Positions 1-7,901 of a stretch of DNA of 64,000 nucleotides are shown piece after piece. The DNA comes from JACDAN01 sp050698015 (lineage in GTDB: Bacteria; Actinomycetota; Thermoleophilia; Gaiellales; Gaiellaceae): assembly GCA_050698015.1 (NCBI GenBank), contig JBOHAU010000019.1:38694-102693 (forward strand), written 5' to 3'. Below the pieces are notes generated by a model, which saw nothing but the letters and a program-made list of their open reading frames with translations, made no database searches and had not been told where the DNA came from. The position numbers and the translations under genes were made by a program. Numbering within the stretch: the stretch's first letter is position 1; each line of letters starts with the position of its first letter.

Positions 1-500
1 ATCCCCTTAGGCTGGCCGTTGACGTCCCAGAGTGGGCCGCTTCGAAAGAGCAGTCGGAAGAGGAGGTTGAAACCGAGCGACGTGATCGTGCGGATCGATC
101 CATCCTCACGCATGTGCCGGCGCCCCTTGACGACATGGGCGCCCGTGGATCGCAGCCGTCGGAACACGTCCAGCACTGCGGGGCCCGGGACCTGGCCGTC
201 GCCGTCCAGGTAGACGAGGTACCGACCCCTCGTTGCCTCGAGCCCCGACCGCAGGTCCCAGCCCATCGCGCCCTGCTTCGGATCCGCAACCACGACCACG
301 TTCGGATGCCTCTCCGCAAACGTCTTGGCCTGCTCCGGTGTCGTGTCGCCGGACTCCGGCCAGTAGTTCGCGACCAGGACCAGCTCGTACTGAACGCCTG
401 CCGCCTCGAGCGCGCTGGAAAGCGGCTCTGCGAAGGCGGCGAGATGCTCCTCCGCCCGGAAGCAGAGGGCCACGACCGACAGCTCGGTAGGCGTTCCCAC
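1..500 (-). CDS. GT2 family glycosyltransferase (3' end outside window)
   Basis: Probably transfers a sugar from a nucleotide- or lipid-linked donor at the inner face of the membrane. Translation from GTG at 500 gives an N-terminus with the GT-A pattern: a hydrophobic first strand (TELSVVALCFRAEE), the donor-binding segment YLVYLDGDGQ (DxD equivalent) and a DVNGQPKG motif typical of dolichyl-phosphate-mannose-synthase-like GT2 enzymes. About 166 codons are visible; the C-terminus lies beyond base 1. The start is 13 bp after the methyltransferase stop, so it is the last visible gene of the minus-strand polysaccharide operon. A TATAGT hexamer 12 nt upstream of GTG could give it an additional promoter. 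Family is clear; substrate is unknown. Confidence 0.8.
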   Translation of the reverse strand, partial: MGTPTELSVVALCFRAEEHLAAFAEPLSSALEAAGVQYELVLVANYWPESGDTTPEQAKTFAERHPNVVVVADPKQGAMGWDLRSGLEATRGRYLVYLDGDGQVPGPAVLDVFRRLRSTGAHVVKGRRHMREDGSIRTITSLGFNLLFRLLFRSGPLWDVNGQPKG

Positions 501-513
501 GCGGACTCGCGGA

Positions 514-1188
514 CTATACGGCGGGCGGTCGGGCGGCCACGTAGTACTGGGCGCCGAGCGGGACGCGGCGAAGCGACCGCTCGAGGGCGACAGCGTGGCT
601 CCGGCGGGACGGTGAGAGCAGGATGAAGCCCTGCGCGACCGGCGTCAGCTCGGCGGCCTCGAGCAGGCCCTTCATCTCTCGCATCGGGAGCATCCCGACC
701 GAGGCCGACGAGTCGAAGCGGCGGACGACGATCTGCGTCAGCGGGTTGTACGGGTTGTGCTCGAAGACCGCGACGAGGCCGCCTGCCCGCGTGACCCGGG
801 CGAGCTCCGAGAGGAATGCGGCCCGCTCGTCCACGGGGATCACCTGGACGACGTTCATGCAGAAGGAGAGGTCGAACGCGCCGTCGTCGAACGGCAGCCG
901 GCCCGGGGCCGCGAGCTCGAAGCGGACGCCGGGATTCTCGCGGTCGGCGACGACGAGCGCCTCGGCGGACACGTCGGTTCCGGTCAGCGAGTGGAAGCGG
1001 TCCCGGAGGTAGGGCACCGTGAGGCCGATCCCGCAGCCGGCGTCGAGGACGTCCAGCTCGCGGGGATCACCGAGTTGCCGGTCCGCGACGTGAACGAGCT
1101 CCGCCGCGCGGGCGCGCGCGACATAGCGGTGGTCGACGCCCGTGAACGCGACGGCGCGGTCGAGCTCGTCGCGGTAGTGGCTGCTCAC
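514..1188 (-). CDS. Class I SAM-dependent methyltransferase
   Basis: A 224-aa Rossmann-fold methyltransferase. Motif I is VLDAGCGIGLTVPYL, followed by an acidic residue at the end of strand 2 (GTDVS), motif II FDLSFCMNVVQVI, and a post-motif containing RAGGLVAVFEHNP. The length fits a single Methyltransf_11/25 domain. GTG at 1188 overlaps the upstream glycosyltransferase stop (GTGA), which fixes the start. A longer open frame continues upstream of this point, but that part is antisense-like noise inside the neighbouring genes. Its place between glycosyltransferases suggests sugar O-methylation or modification of a polysaccharide carrier; the acceptor cannot be read from sequence. Confidence 0.85.
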   Translation of the reverse strand: MSSHYRDELDRAVAFTGVDHRYVARARAAELVHVADRQLGDPRELDVLDAGCGIGLTVPYLRDRFHSLTGTDVSAEALVVADRENPGVRFELAAPGRLPFDDGAFDLSFCMNVVQVIPVDERAAFLSELARVTRAGGLVAVFEHNPYNPLTQIVVRRFDSSASVGMLPMREMKGLLEAAELTPVAQGFILLSPSRRSHAVALERSLRRVPLGAQYYVAARPPAV

Positions 1189-1928
1189 AACGCACGCAGC
1201 CTCTCGGGATGCTTCCGCACGAAGCGGGCGATCCCGCGCCAATGCCACCACGTCCGTCGCGTGAACAATCGCCGGTCGCTCACCGCCTGGTGGACGTGCG
1301 CGACCTTCGCCTGGGGGACGTACCACCGCTCCCAGCCCGCCTTGGCGGCGCGGTAGGCGAGGTCGATGTCCTCGCCGTAGAGCCGGTAGCCCTCGTCGAA
1401 GCCGCCGAGCTCGTCGAGCATCTCGCGCCGGAGGAGCAGAAAGGCGCCAAGGAGCCAGTCGGCCTGGACGGGCCCGGTCGGACGCTCGTCCAGCCCATAG
1501 TGCGCGCGCTGCGTTCCGCTCAGGAATCGGCGGAGGGGTGTGCGGCGGACGATCGTGCCGCCGACTGTGGGAAAACGGCGTCGTGAGGGGTTGAGCGTCC
1601 CGCCTGGGTGGCTGAGCTCGGGGGCGACGATCCCCGCGCGCGGATGCTCTTCGGCGAAGCGGCTGAGGACGGCGACGGCGTCCGGCTCGGCTTCGGTGTC
1701 GGGATTGCAAACGATCACGAAGGGCGCACCCGTCTCGGCGATGCCGCGGTTCGCGTTTGCTGCGAAGCCGGCCGGCCGCTCGTTGACGATCACCGGGACC
1801 CCTTGCACGACCATGCCGCCGAGGTTGTCGACGACAACGAGTTCCTCGACCTGCGGGATCAGGGCCTGCAGGCAGCGGGAGAGCTCCGGCACCGGATCGT
1901 GGACGACGACGACGGCAGCGACGCTCAG
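1185..1928 (-). CDS. GT2 family glycosyltransferase, rhamnosyltransferase-like
   Basis: GT-A fold enzyme: N-terminal VVVVHDPVPELSRCL, NERPAGFAANANRG, and the DxD-like VCNPDTEAEPDAV. The downstream acceptor region contains FDEGYRLYGEDIDLAYRAAKAG (the ED acid/base motif of this subfamily) and a C-terminal WHWRGIARFVRKHPERL. This is typical of rhamnosyl or glucosyl transferases that build surface glycans. The first GTG in frame is at 1892, but it would cut off the first beta strand. A CTG at 1928 restores it and overlaps the preceding TGA (CTGA), so I prefer 1928 (247 aa). It overlaps the methyltransferase by 4 bp. Donor and acceptor are unknown. Confidence 0.85.
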   Translation of the reverse strand: MSVAAVVVVHDPVPELSRCLQALIPQVEELVVVDNLGGMVVQGVPVIVNERPAGFAANANRGIAETGAPFVIVCNPDTEAEPDAVAVLSRFAEEHPRAGIVAPELSHPGGTLNPSRRRFPTVGGTIVRRTPLRRFLSGTQRAHYGLDERPTGPVQADWLLGAFLLLRREMLDELGGFDEGYRLYGEDIDLAYRAAKAGWERWYVPQAKVAHVHQAVSDRRLFTRRTWWHWRGIARFVRKHPERLRAL

Positions 1929-2929
1929 AGGAGCTCCCGGTAGACGTCGACCGTTCGGCGGGCAGTCTCCGCCCAGCTGAACTGTGCGGCCCGCTCGAGG
2001 CCGGCGGTCCGGAGCTCACCTCGCCGCTCGAGCGCGTGGAGGATCGCACCCCCGAGATCGCGCGACTCGGCGTAGACGGCAGCCTCGCCGGCGACCTCCA
2101 TGAGCGCCGGATCTGGCGCGGCGACGACGGGTGTCCCGCTCGCCATCGCTTCGAGGACCGGCAGGCCGAAGCCCTCGTAGCGGGAGGGTACGACCAGGCA
2201 GGCGGCGGCACGGTAGAGGTCGGCGAGCTCGCTCTTCCCGACATAGCCGCGGACGTCCGCTCCCCGGTCGCGCAGCTCGGCCGCGAGCGCCGCATCTCGC
2301 TCGGGCCCGACGACGACCAGTCGCATCTGAAGATCCCTGGCTGCCTCGAGCGCAGCGGTCGGGTCCTTCCGCCGCTGTACCGCGCCGACGAACAGGAGGT
2401 ACCCCGCACGGGGCCCGTCGTCCGGCGAGAAGACCGGGTCGACGCCGTGCGGAATCACCCTGACCTTCTCGATCGGAATCCGGTAGAGCTCGAGCAGGTC
2501 GTCGCGCGTGCGCTCGGAGACGGCGATTACCCGGTCCGCTCTCCGCGCCGATCGGGGGACGGTTGTCCTGAAGACCAGGCGATCCTTACGGGACATCAGC
2601 CGAGGCTCGCGCTCGAAGGAGAGGTCGTGGACGGTGAGGACGGTGCGGCCCACCGGCCGAAGCGGCAAGGCGTGCTGGTAGTGGCCGACCTTCGGCCCGA
2701 CGCGGCGCAGCAGTCGCGGCAGCTTCCACGCCATCCGCAGCTCCTGCGAGCCCACCGAGAGCTCGAGCGCCTCGACGCCGTCCGGAACCCGGCTCGGATG
2801 CCGCGTGACGGCTGCGACGCGAAGCTCCGGTGCCGCGACGGGCAGCTGCCGCAAGAGGTTCTCGACGTAGGTCTCGTCTCCCGTCCGCTGCCGGCCGAGC
2901 ACGTCGGCGTCGACCAGTACGTCGATCAC
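1925..2929 (-). CDS. GT4 family glycosyltransferase
   Basis: A 334-aa GT-B enzyme. It opens with IDVLVDADVLGRQRTGDETY, has the HDLSFEREPRL linker, VIAVSERTRDDLLELY, VRVIPHGVDPVFSP, and the C-terminal nucleotide-sugar site PSRYEGFGLPVLEAMASGTPVV, where the EGFGLPxxE motif is the GT4 signature. GTG at 2929 overlaps the stop of the next upstream GT4 (GTGA), so the much longer open frame reaching 4666 is not real upstream of this point. It is paralogous to the adjacent gene at 2926-3900, and the two probably add successive residues to one glycan. Confidence 0.9.
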   Translation of the reverse strand: MIDVLVDADVLGRQRTGDETYVENLLRQLPVAAPELRVAAVTRHPSRVPDGVEALELSVGSQELRMAWKLPRLLRRVGPKVGHYQHALPLRPVGRTVLTVHDLSFEREPRLMSRKDRLVFRTTVPRSARRADRVIAVSERTRDDLLELYRIPIEKVRVIPHGVDPVFSPDDGPRAGYLLFVGAVQRRKDPTAALEAARDLQMRLVVVGPERDAALAAELRDRGADVRGYVGKSELADLYRAAACLVVPSRYEGFGLPVLEAMASGTPVVAAPDPALMEVAGEAAVYAESRDLGGAILHALERRGELRTAGLERAAQFSWAETARRTVDVYRELL

Positions 2930-3900
2930 GCCGCCGCCTCGCGGTAGACCTCGACGGTGGCTTGCGCGGCCGCCTCCCAGGTATAGGCGCGGACGCGCGC
3001 CAGGCCCGCCGCGCGTAGCTCTTCGCGGCGCCGGTCGGCTTCCTCGATGCCTGCCGCGATCGCCTCCACGTCGAGCGGATCGACCAGGACGGCCGCACCG
3101 TTCGCGACCTCGGCCGGGGCCCCGGCGACGCTCGTGATCACCGGCGTCCCGCAGGCCATGGCCTCCAGAACCGGGAGCCCGAAGCCCTCGTAGAGCGACG
3201 TGTAGACCAGGCACGTGGCGCCGCGATAGAGCTCCGCGAGCCGTTCGTCGTCGACTAAGCCGAGCGACTCGACCTCCACGCCGCCCCAGCCGGGCGCGCC
3301 GGCGACCCGCAGCTCGAGCCCGGCCCTTTGCGCCGCGGCGGCGGCGCGCTGGAGGTTCTTGCGCGGCTCGAGCGTGCCGACGGCGAGCGCGTAGTCCCCA
3401 GCGGCCGCGGGCCCCTCCGGCGTGAAGGGCGCCTCGACGCCGTGCGGGATCACGCGGACGCGCTCCTGCTCGAGCGCGAGCAGCTCGATCGCCTCGCGCG
3501 CGGTGAACTCCGACACCGCGATCACGCGGGCTGCGCCACGCGCCAGCCGCGGAAGCACGACCCGGCTGTACGTCCTCGTCCAGCGGTTGAACGTCTCCGG
3601 GTGGCGCAGGATGGCGAGGTCGTGCACGGTCAGGACGAGCGGCACGGACGAGCGCAGCGGGCCCCGGTGCGCGGGGCAGTGGAGGACGTCGACCCCTTCT
3701 CGGCGAGCCCGGCGTGGGAGCGCGCCCAGATACCAGACGGTGTCGCGAACGATCTTGCGGGCGCGCGAGGAGCCGGGCATCGCGTACCGGCGTATATCCA
3801 CACCTTCGAGCGCTCCCAGCAGCTTGCGGAGGTACCGCGCAGTCCCGGCCGCCGTCAGCTCGAGCGGTGAAGTGTCGATTCCAACCTTGAGGTCGCGCAT
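2926..3900 (-). CDS. GT4 family glycosyltransferase, first gene of the polysaccharide operon
   Basis: A 324-aa GT-B enzyme starting MRDLKVGIDTSPLELTAAG. Visible motifs are VLTVHDLAILRHPETF, VIAVSEFTAREAIELL, VRVIPHGVEAPF, and YTSLYEGFGLPVLEAMACGT with the catalytic-site glutamate. The ATG at 3900 is chosen because homology begins there; an upstream in-frame ATG at 4005 would place 35 residues inside hemE. It lies only 13 bp from the divergent hemE start, so both promoters must sit inside the opposite gene's first codons. It overlaps the following gene by 4 bp. Confidence 0.9.
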   Translation of the reverse strand: MRDLKVGIDTSPLELTAAGTARYLRKLLGALEGVDIRRYAMPGSSRARKIVRDTVWYLGALPRRARREGVDVLHCPAHRGPLRSSVPLVLTVHDLAILRHPETFNRWTRTYSRVVLPRLARGAARVIAVSEFTAREAIELLALEQERVRVIPHGVEAPFTPEGPAAAGDYALAVGTLEPRKNLQRAAAAAQRAGLELRVAGAPGWGGVEVESLGLVDDERLAELYRGATCLVYTSLYEGFGLPVLEAMACGTPVITSVAGAPAEVANGAAVLVDPLDVEAIAAGIEEADRRREELRAAGLARVRAYTWEAAAQATVEVYREAAA

Positions 3901-3905
3901 AGACT
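3900..3905 (+). promoter_or_regulatory. Leaderless -10 hexamer for hemE
   Basis: TAGACT sits 8 nt before GTG 3914 and fits the TANNNT-N6-8-start pattern repeated across this window. No Shine-Dalgarno lies between it and the GTG. The spacing argues for leaderless translation of hemE and for the 3914 start over the GTG at 3941. Confidence 0.5.
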
Positions 3906-3913
3906 GGCCCGCC

Positions 3914-4960
3914 GTGTCTTCTACACGCTCGACCACGGAGGTGCGGCCGCTGCTCGTCCGCGCCGCTCGGCGTGAGCCGACGACCCGCACGCCGGTGTGG
4001 TTCATGCGCCAGGCGGGTCGGACGCTCCCAGGCTACCGGGAGATCAGGAAGCGCTTCTCGCTCTTCGAGGTCTGCCGGCAGCCGGAACTGTGCGCGCAGG
4101 TGACGCTGGAGCCCGTCGAGGCGCACGGCGTCGACGCCGCGGTGATGTTCGCGGACATCGTGCTCCCCGTCCTCGGAATGGGGATCGACGTCGAGCTGGT
4201 CGAAGGCATCGGCCCCGTGGTTGCCGCGCCGATCGAGTCGCTTGTGGACGTGCGGCGGCTGAGCGTGCCCAACCCCGAAGAGTCCGTCCCCTTCGTGCTC
4301 GAGGCCGTGCGTCTGGTGCGGGACGCCCTCGCCGACGAGAAGGCGCTGATCGGCTTCTGCGGCGGCCCGTTCACCGTCGCCGGCTACCTGATCGAAGGGC
4401 GGCCGACCCGCGAGTTCGCCAAGACGAAGCGCTGCATGTACGGCTCTCCGCAGGTCTGGCACGAGCTGATGGAGCGGCTGAGCGAGACGTTCCTCCGCTA
4501 CGTGCGCGCCAAGGTCGAAGCCGGAGCCGACGCGATCCAGGTCTTCGACAGCTGGGTCGGCGCGCTCTCGACTGAGGACTACGAGGAGTTCGTTGCGCCG
4601 TACTCGGAGCGGATCCTCGGCGGCGTGACAGCGCCGACGATCCACTTCGGCACCGGCACCGCGCACCTACTGGAGGCGATGGCCGCGGCGGGCGGCGACG
4701 TGATCGGGCTCGACTGGCGCCTGCCGCTCGACCGGGCTTGGGGACGGGTCGGCTATGACCGCGGCGTCCAGGGCAACCTCGATCCGGCGCTCCTGCTCGG
4801 AGCGTGGGAGCGCGTCGAGGCGGGCGTCGACTCGATCCTCGAGGCGGCCGGAGGACGGCCCGGGCACATCTTCAACCTCGGGCACGGCGTGCTGCCGGAC
4901 ACCGACCCCGCCGTGCTGCGGCGCGTCCGCGAGCTCGTGCACGAGCGCTCGGCCGCTTGA
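3914..4960 (+). CDS. hemE: Uroporphyrinogen decarboxylase
   Basis: Decarboxylates the four acetate side chains of uroporphyrinogen III to give coproporphyrinogen III in heme synthesis; cytoplasmic. Diagnostic signatures are TPVWFMRQAGRTLPGYREIR (substrate-binding arginines), the catalytic aspartate in AAVMFADIVLP, IGFCGGPFTVAGYLIEG, and the C-terminal FNLGHGVLPDTDP. With GTG 3914 the product is 348 aa, the family's usual size; GTG 3941 is the alternative. The stop overlaps the hemH TTG start (TTGA). This pairing and the ferrochelatase type point to the coproporphyrin-dependent heme route, in which HemE product is oxidised before iron insertion. No hemY/cgoX or hemQ is present in this window. 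Confidence 0.95.
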   Translation: MSSTRSTTEVRPLLVRAARREPTTRTPVWFMRQAGRTLPGYREIRKRFSLFEVCRQPELCAQVTLEPVEAHGVDAAVMFADIVLPVLGMGIDVELVEGIGPVVAAPIESLVDVRRLSVPNPEESVPFVLEAVRLVRDALADEKALIGFCGGPFTVAGYLIEGRPTREFAKTKRCMYGSPQVWHELMERLSETFLRYVRAKVEAGADAIQVFDSWVGALSTEDYEEFVAPYSERILGGVTAPTIHFGTGTAHLLEAMAAAGGDVIGLDWRLPLDRAWGRVGYDRGVQGNLDPALLLGAWERVEAGVDSILEAAGGRPGHIFNLGHGVLPDTDPAVLRRVRELVHERSAA

Positions 4961-5832
4961 ACGGCGCAGTCGTCCTCATGGCCTACGGCTCGCCCAGCCG
5001 GATCGAGGACATCCGTCCCTACCTCGAGGACATCCGCGAGGGCCGTCCGGTCTCCGACGCGGCGGTCGAGGAGCTGACGGAGCGCTACCGCCGGATCGGC
5101 GGCCGCTCCCCGCTGGACGACGTCACCGAGCGCCAGCGCGCAGCGCTCGAGGGCGAGCTCGGCATGCCCGTCTATGTCGGGATGAAGCACTGGCGCCCCC
5201 GGATCGCCGAGGCCGTGCAAGCCGCGCTCGATGCCGGCGCCGAGCTCCTCGTCGGGATCGTCCTTGCGCCCCACTACTCCGCGCTGTCGATCGCCGGCTA
5301 CCGCAAGCGGCTCGAGCAAGCCGTGGACGGCCGCGTCGAGGTGCGCTTCGTCGAGAGCTGGCACGACCACGAGCCGTTCATCGGGGTACTCGCCGACCGT
5401 GTCCGGGGTGCCGATGCCCACGTGGTCTTCACCGCGCACTCGCTGCCGGAGCGGATCCTCGCGATGGGCGACCCGTACAAGGACCAGCTGCTCGAGACAT
5501 CCCGACTGACGGCGGATCGGGCCGGCATCGAGAGCTGGTCATTCGCGTTTCAGAGCGCGAGCGCAACGGGCGAGCCCTGGCTGGGCCCGGACATCCTCGA
5601 AGAGCTGGACGCCCTGCACGCGCGCGGCGTCCGCAAGGTTCTCGTCGCTCCCGTCGGGTTCGTCTCCGACCATCTGGAGATCCTCTGGGACCTCGACGTG
5701 GAGGCGCGCGAGCGCGCCGGGGAGCTCGGGCTCGAGCTCGACCGGATCGAGTCGCTCAACGACGACCCGGCGTTCGTCGCCGCGCTCGCCGGGCTGGTGC
5801 GACAGACCCTTCGGGTACGGTCGGCGGCGTGA
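4957..5832 (+). CDS. hemH: Ferrochelatase, probably coproporphyrin III type (CpfC)
   Basis: Inserts Fe2+ into a porphyrin. Starts at TTG 4957, sharing TTGA with the hemE stop. The 291-aa protein has LAPHYSALSIAGY, the catalytic histidine H161 in VVFTAHSLPERI, and the metal-site glutamate E241 in GFVSDHLEILWDLDVEA. No C-terminal 2Fe-2S cysteine cluster is visible. The length and an Actinobacteria/Firmicutes-like profile suggest coproporphyrin rather than protoporphyrin as substrate; this is inferred from taxonomy and family rather than from a diagnostic residue. It is translationally coupled to hemE and to the next small gene. Confidence 0.92.
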   Translation: MNGAVVLMAYGSPSRIEDIRPYLEDIREGRPVSDAAVEELTERYRRIGGRSPLDDVTERQRAALEGELGMPVYVGMKHWRPRIAEAVQAALDAGAELLVGIVLAPHYSALSIAGYRKRLEQAVDGRVEVRFVESWHDHEPFIGVLADRVRGADAHVVFTAHSLPERILAMGDPYKDQLLETSRLTADRAGIESWSFAFQSASATGEPWLGPDILEELDALHARGVRKVLVAPVGFVSDHLEILWDLDVEARERAGELGLELDRIESLNDDPAFVAALAGLVRQTLRVRSAA

Positions 5833-6101
5833 CGACTCGAAGCTGCCCTGACTGGCCCCGGCTGCTCGAGATCGCGCCGGATCTCCACTTCAAGCACTAC
5901 ATGGCCGGTGAGGCGCAGCTGCCGGCCGAAGCGCTGGCGAGTCTCCCCGGAGTCGCGCTCGACTCGGCCGAGCTTTGCGCGGATCTCGACCACAACGTCT
6001 TCAACCCGGAGCACACCGACGAGCGGATCGCGGAGGCGCTGCGTGCGACGCACTGGTTCGACCTCCGCGAGTGGATCACGTCCGGTCCGGGCGCGGCCTA
6101 A
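5829..6101 (+). CDS. Unknown 90-aa protein, third gene of the heme operon
   Basis: GTG at 5829 overlaps the hemH stop (GTGA), and the frame runs to TAA at 6101. The product is a small acidic soluble protein with no signal or membrane segment. Recognisable stretches are LLEIAPDLHFKHYMAGEAQL, ELCADLDHNVFNPEHTDERI and a C-terminal ATHWFDLREW. Several histidines (HFKHY, DLDHN, PEHTD, THW) could bind metal or heme, but this is speculation. I do not recognise the family. The tight coupling to hemE-hemH is the only functional clue. Confidence 0.7.
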   Translation: MTTRSCPDWPRLLEIAPDLHFKHYMAGEAQLPAEALASLPGVALDSAELCADLDHNVFNPEHTDERIAEALRATHWFDLREWITSGPGAA

Positions 6102-6107
6102 GGGCCC

Positions 6108-6199
6108 AAGGGGTCAGACCCCCTTGAGGGACCTTGAGGGTTGGACACACTTCCGTGACGAAAGCTCAACCACCCTCAACGGGGTCTGACCCCGTTGAG
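6108..6199. repeat. Pair of REP-like palindromes / bidirectional terminator
   Basis: Two hairpins share the core GGGGTC(A/T)GACCCC. The first is at about 6108-6125. The second is a perfect inverted repeat, CTCAACGGGGTC at 6175-6186 and GACCCCGTTGAG at 6188-6199, around a single T. TTGAGGGT-type flanks recur on both sides. They fill the 132-bp gap between convergent genes, a natural place for a two-way terminator. The core resembles REP elements mobilised by RAYT transposases; no transposase gene is in the window. Confidence 0.65.
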
Positions 6200-6233
6200 G
6201 CGAGTTGAGGGTTGGGCCCGCGGCGTAACCTGA

Positions 6234-7883
6234 TCAACGCTTCCCCGGCTTCTTCGAGCGAATCAGGTCTGCCAGAGAGCGGGTATTGACGACGTCGGCC
6301 GCCGTCGCCCACCCCCGCCTCGCCGTCCCCAGGGCGAGGACGATGTTGCCGAGCCCCCTCGTCGAGTGAGCATCCGTCGACACGACAATGGGAACGCCCG
6401 CCACGATCGCCAGGCGGATGTGCTCGTCCTTCAGGTCGAGTCGGTCCGGGAGGCCATTCGTCTCCAGGGCCGTACCGGTCTCCGCGCACGCCTCGAACAG
6501 GCGCTCCAGGTCGACGGCGTTGGGCGGCCGCCGGTCGATCAGCCGGCCGGTGGGATGGCTGATCGCCGACACATGCGGGTTGTGAACGGCGGCAAGGGTT
6601 CGCGCGGTGAGCTGCTCCTTCGTCCCCCGCTGTCCGGCATGGACGCTCCCCATCACCCAGTCCAGCTCGGCGAGGACGGCGTCGGGTAGATCGAGGGCTC
6701 CGTCGCCTCGGATATCGCACTCGATGCCGCGGAGGATCCGGAACGGCGCGAGCACCTCGTTCGCCGCTGCGATCTCCTCGCCCTGTCGGCGGACGTCGTC
6801 GGGCGTGAGCCCGGGGACGACTGTCACGGAGACGGTGTGATCGCAGATCGCGAGGTACTCGTAACCGAGCTCCATCGCAGCGCGGCCCATCTCCTCGACC
6901 GTCCCGCGACCGTCCGACCAGGTCGTGTGGCAGTGGAGGTCGCCGCGGAGGTCGGAGCGCTCGACCAGCTGCGGCGGCTCCCCGCGGAACGCCTGCTCCC
7001 GGAGCTCCGGCGGGCACCAGGGAATCCCGAGCCGCTCGTAGACCGCCTCCTCTGACGCACTCTCGGGAAGCGGCTCCAGCGCCTCGACGTAGGCCGGCGC
7101 GCCGGTGGCGCGGATCAGGCTGGTGCCTGCCGTCTCCGGCAGTGGGACGAAGAGCTCGACCGCGACGCCTTCGACCGTCACGCCCACCACGCGCCGTTCC
7201 TCCCGCTCGACCAGCGCGACGATCTGGGGCAGCGCCTCGAAGCGCCCGATCGTCGGTCCGGGATCAGGCGCCGCGACGACGACCGCGAGGTGCTCGCAGC
7301 GGTCCCGGAAGCGGCGCGGATCTCCGGCCGGCTCCCCGCCGACCCCGGCCGCGACCTCGTGCGTCAGCGCCAGAGCTCGGTTCAGCAGCAGCGCCCGGGC
7401 CGGCCTGGTCGTCTCGGGCTCCCGGGCGAGCGCGGCACGCAGCTTTGCCTCCGTCTTCGGGCCGATGCCAGGCACCTCGCTGAGCCGTCCCGCCTCGGCC
7501 GCTTCGCGTAGCTCGTCCAGCGTGCGCACCCCGAGCGCCTCACCGATCTCGACCGAGCGCTTCGCGGAGAGGCCGAGCATGCGGCCGACGCCGACGAGGT
7601 CCGGCGAGATCCGCGCTTCCAGCTCGCGCAGTTCCTGGAGGTCACCCGTCTCGACGAGCTCGCGCAACCGCGCTTCGATCGACGGCCCGACGCCGCGGAG
7701 GTCGCGAATCCGGCCCGAGTGGACGAGATCGGCTACGGGCACCGGTGACTCGCGGATCAGGTCCGCAGCCCGCCGGTAGGCGCGAACGCTGTACGTGTTC
7801 GCGCCCGCCAGCTCGAGGAGCGTCGCGAACGCCTCGAGCTTGGCGGCGTATTCGGCGTTGTCCGGGTCGCGAGCCGAGGTCAC
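6234..7883 (-). CDS. PolX-family protein with degenerate polymerase site and intact PHP domain
   Basis: 549 aa. Order: N-terminal 8-kDa-like HhH region (residues 10-110, GVGPSIEARL), a second HhH (VPGIGPKTEAKL, about 137-149), a Pol-beta-like palm (about 165-300), and a C-terminal PHP domain (about 312-545). The palm motif normally reads GSxRR followed by DxD; here it is GDPRRFRDRCEHLAVVV with H198 and A200 in the aspartate positions, and the third carboxylate region reads AVELFV. The PHP metal ligands look complete: H317 and H319 (DLHCHTTWSD), D348-H349 (CDHT), E388 (GIECD), H415 (SVHAG), H443 (SHPTG), D504 and H506 (STDAH). I infer a phosphoesterase or nuclease that no longer polymerises. 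GTG 7883 lies 18 bp from divergent cofC. Confidence 0.85.
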   Translation of the reverse strand: MTSARDPDNAEYAAKLEAFATLLELAGANTYSVRAYRRAADLIRESPVPVADLVHSGRIRDLRGVGPSIEARLRELVETGDLQELRELEARISPDLVGVGRMLGLSAKRSVEIGEALGVRTLDELREAAEAGRLSEVPGIGPKTEAKLRAALAREPETTRPARALLLNRALALTHEVAAGVGGEPAGDPRRFRDRCEHLAVVVAAPDPGPTIGRFEALPQIVALVEREERRVVGVTVEGVAVELFVPLPETAGTSLIRATGAPAYVEALEPLPESASEEAVYERLGIPWCPPELREQAFRGEPPQLVERSDLRGDLHCHTTWSDGRGTVEEMGRAAMELGYEYLAICDHTVSVTVVPGLTPDDVRRQGEEIAAANEVLAPFRILRGIECDIRGDGALDLPDAVLAELDWVMGSVHAGQRGTKEQLTARTLAAVHNPHVSAISHPTGRLIDRRPPNAVDLERLFEACAETGTALETNGLPDRLDLKDEHIRLAIVAGVPIVVSTDAHSTRGLGNIVLALGTARRGWATAADVVNTRSLADLIRSKKPGKR

Positions 7884-7888
7884 CGGGG

Positions 7889-7895
7889 TAGTCTC
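7889..7895. promoter_or_regulatory. Shared divergent -10 element, cofC (+) and PolX-like gene (-)
   Basis: On the plus strand TAGTCT (7889-7894) is 7 nt before the cofC GTG. On the minus strand the overlapping GAGACT (complement of 7890-7895) is 6 nt before the PolX-like GTG. One near-palindromic heptamer could therefore serve two leaderless divergent promoters within an 18-bp gap. Confidence 0.45.
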
Positions 7896-7901
7896 CCCGC
7901 C

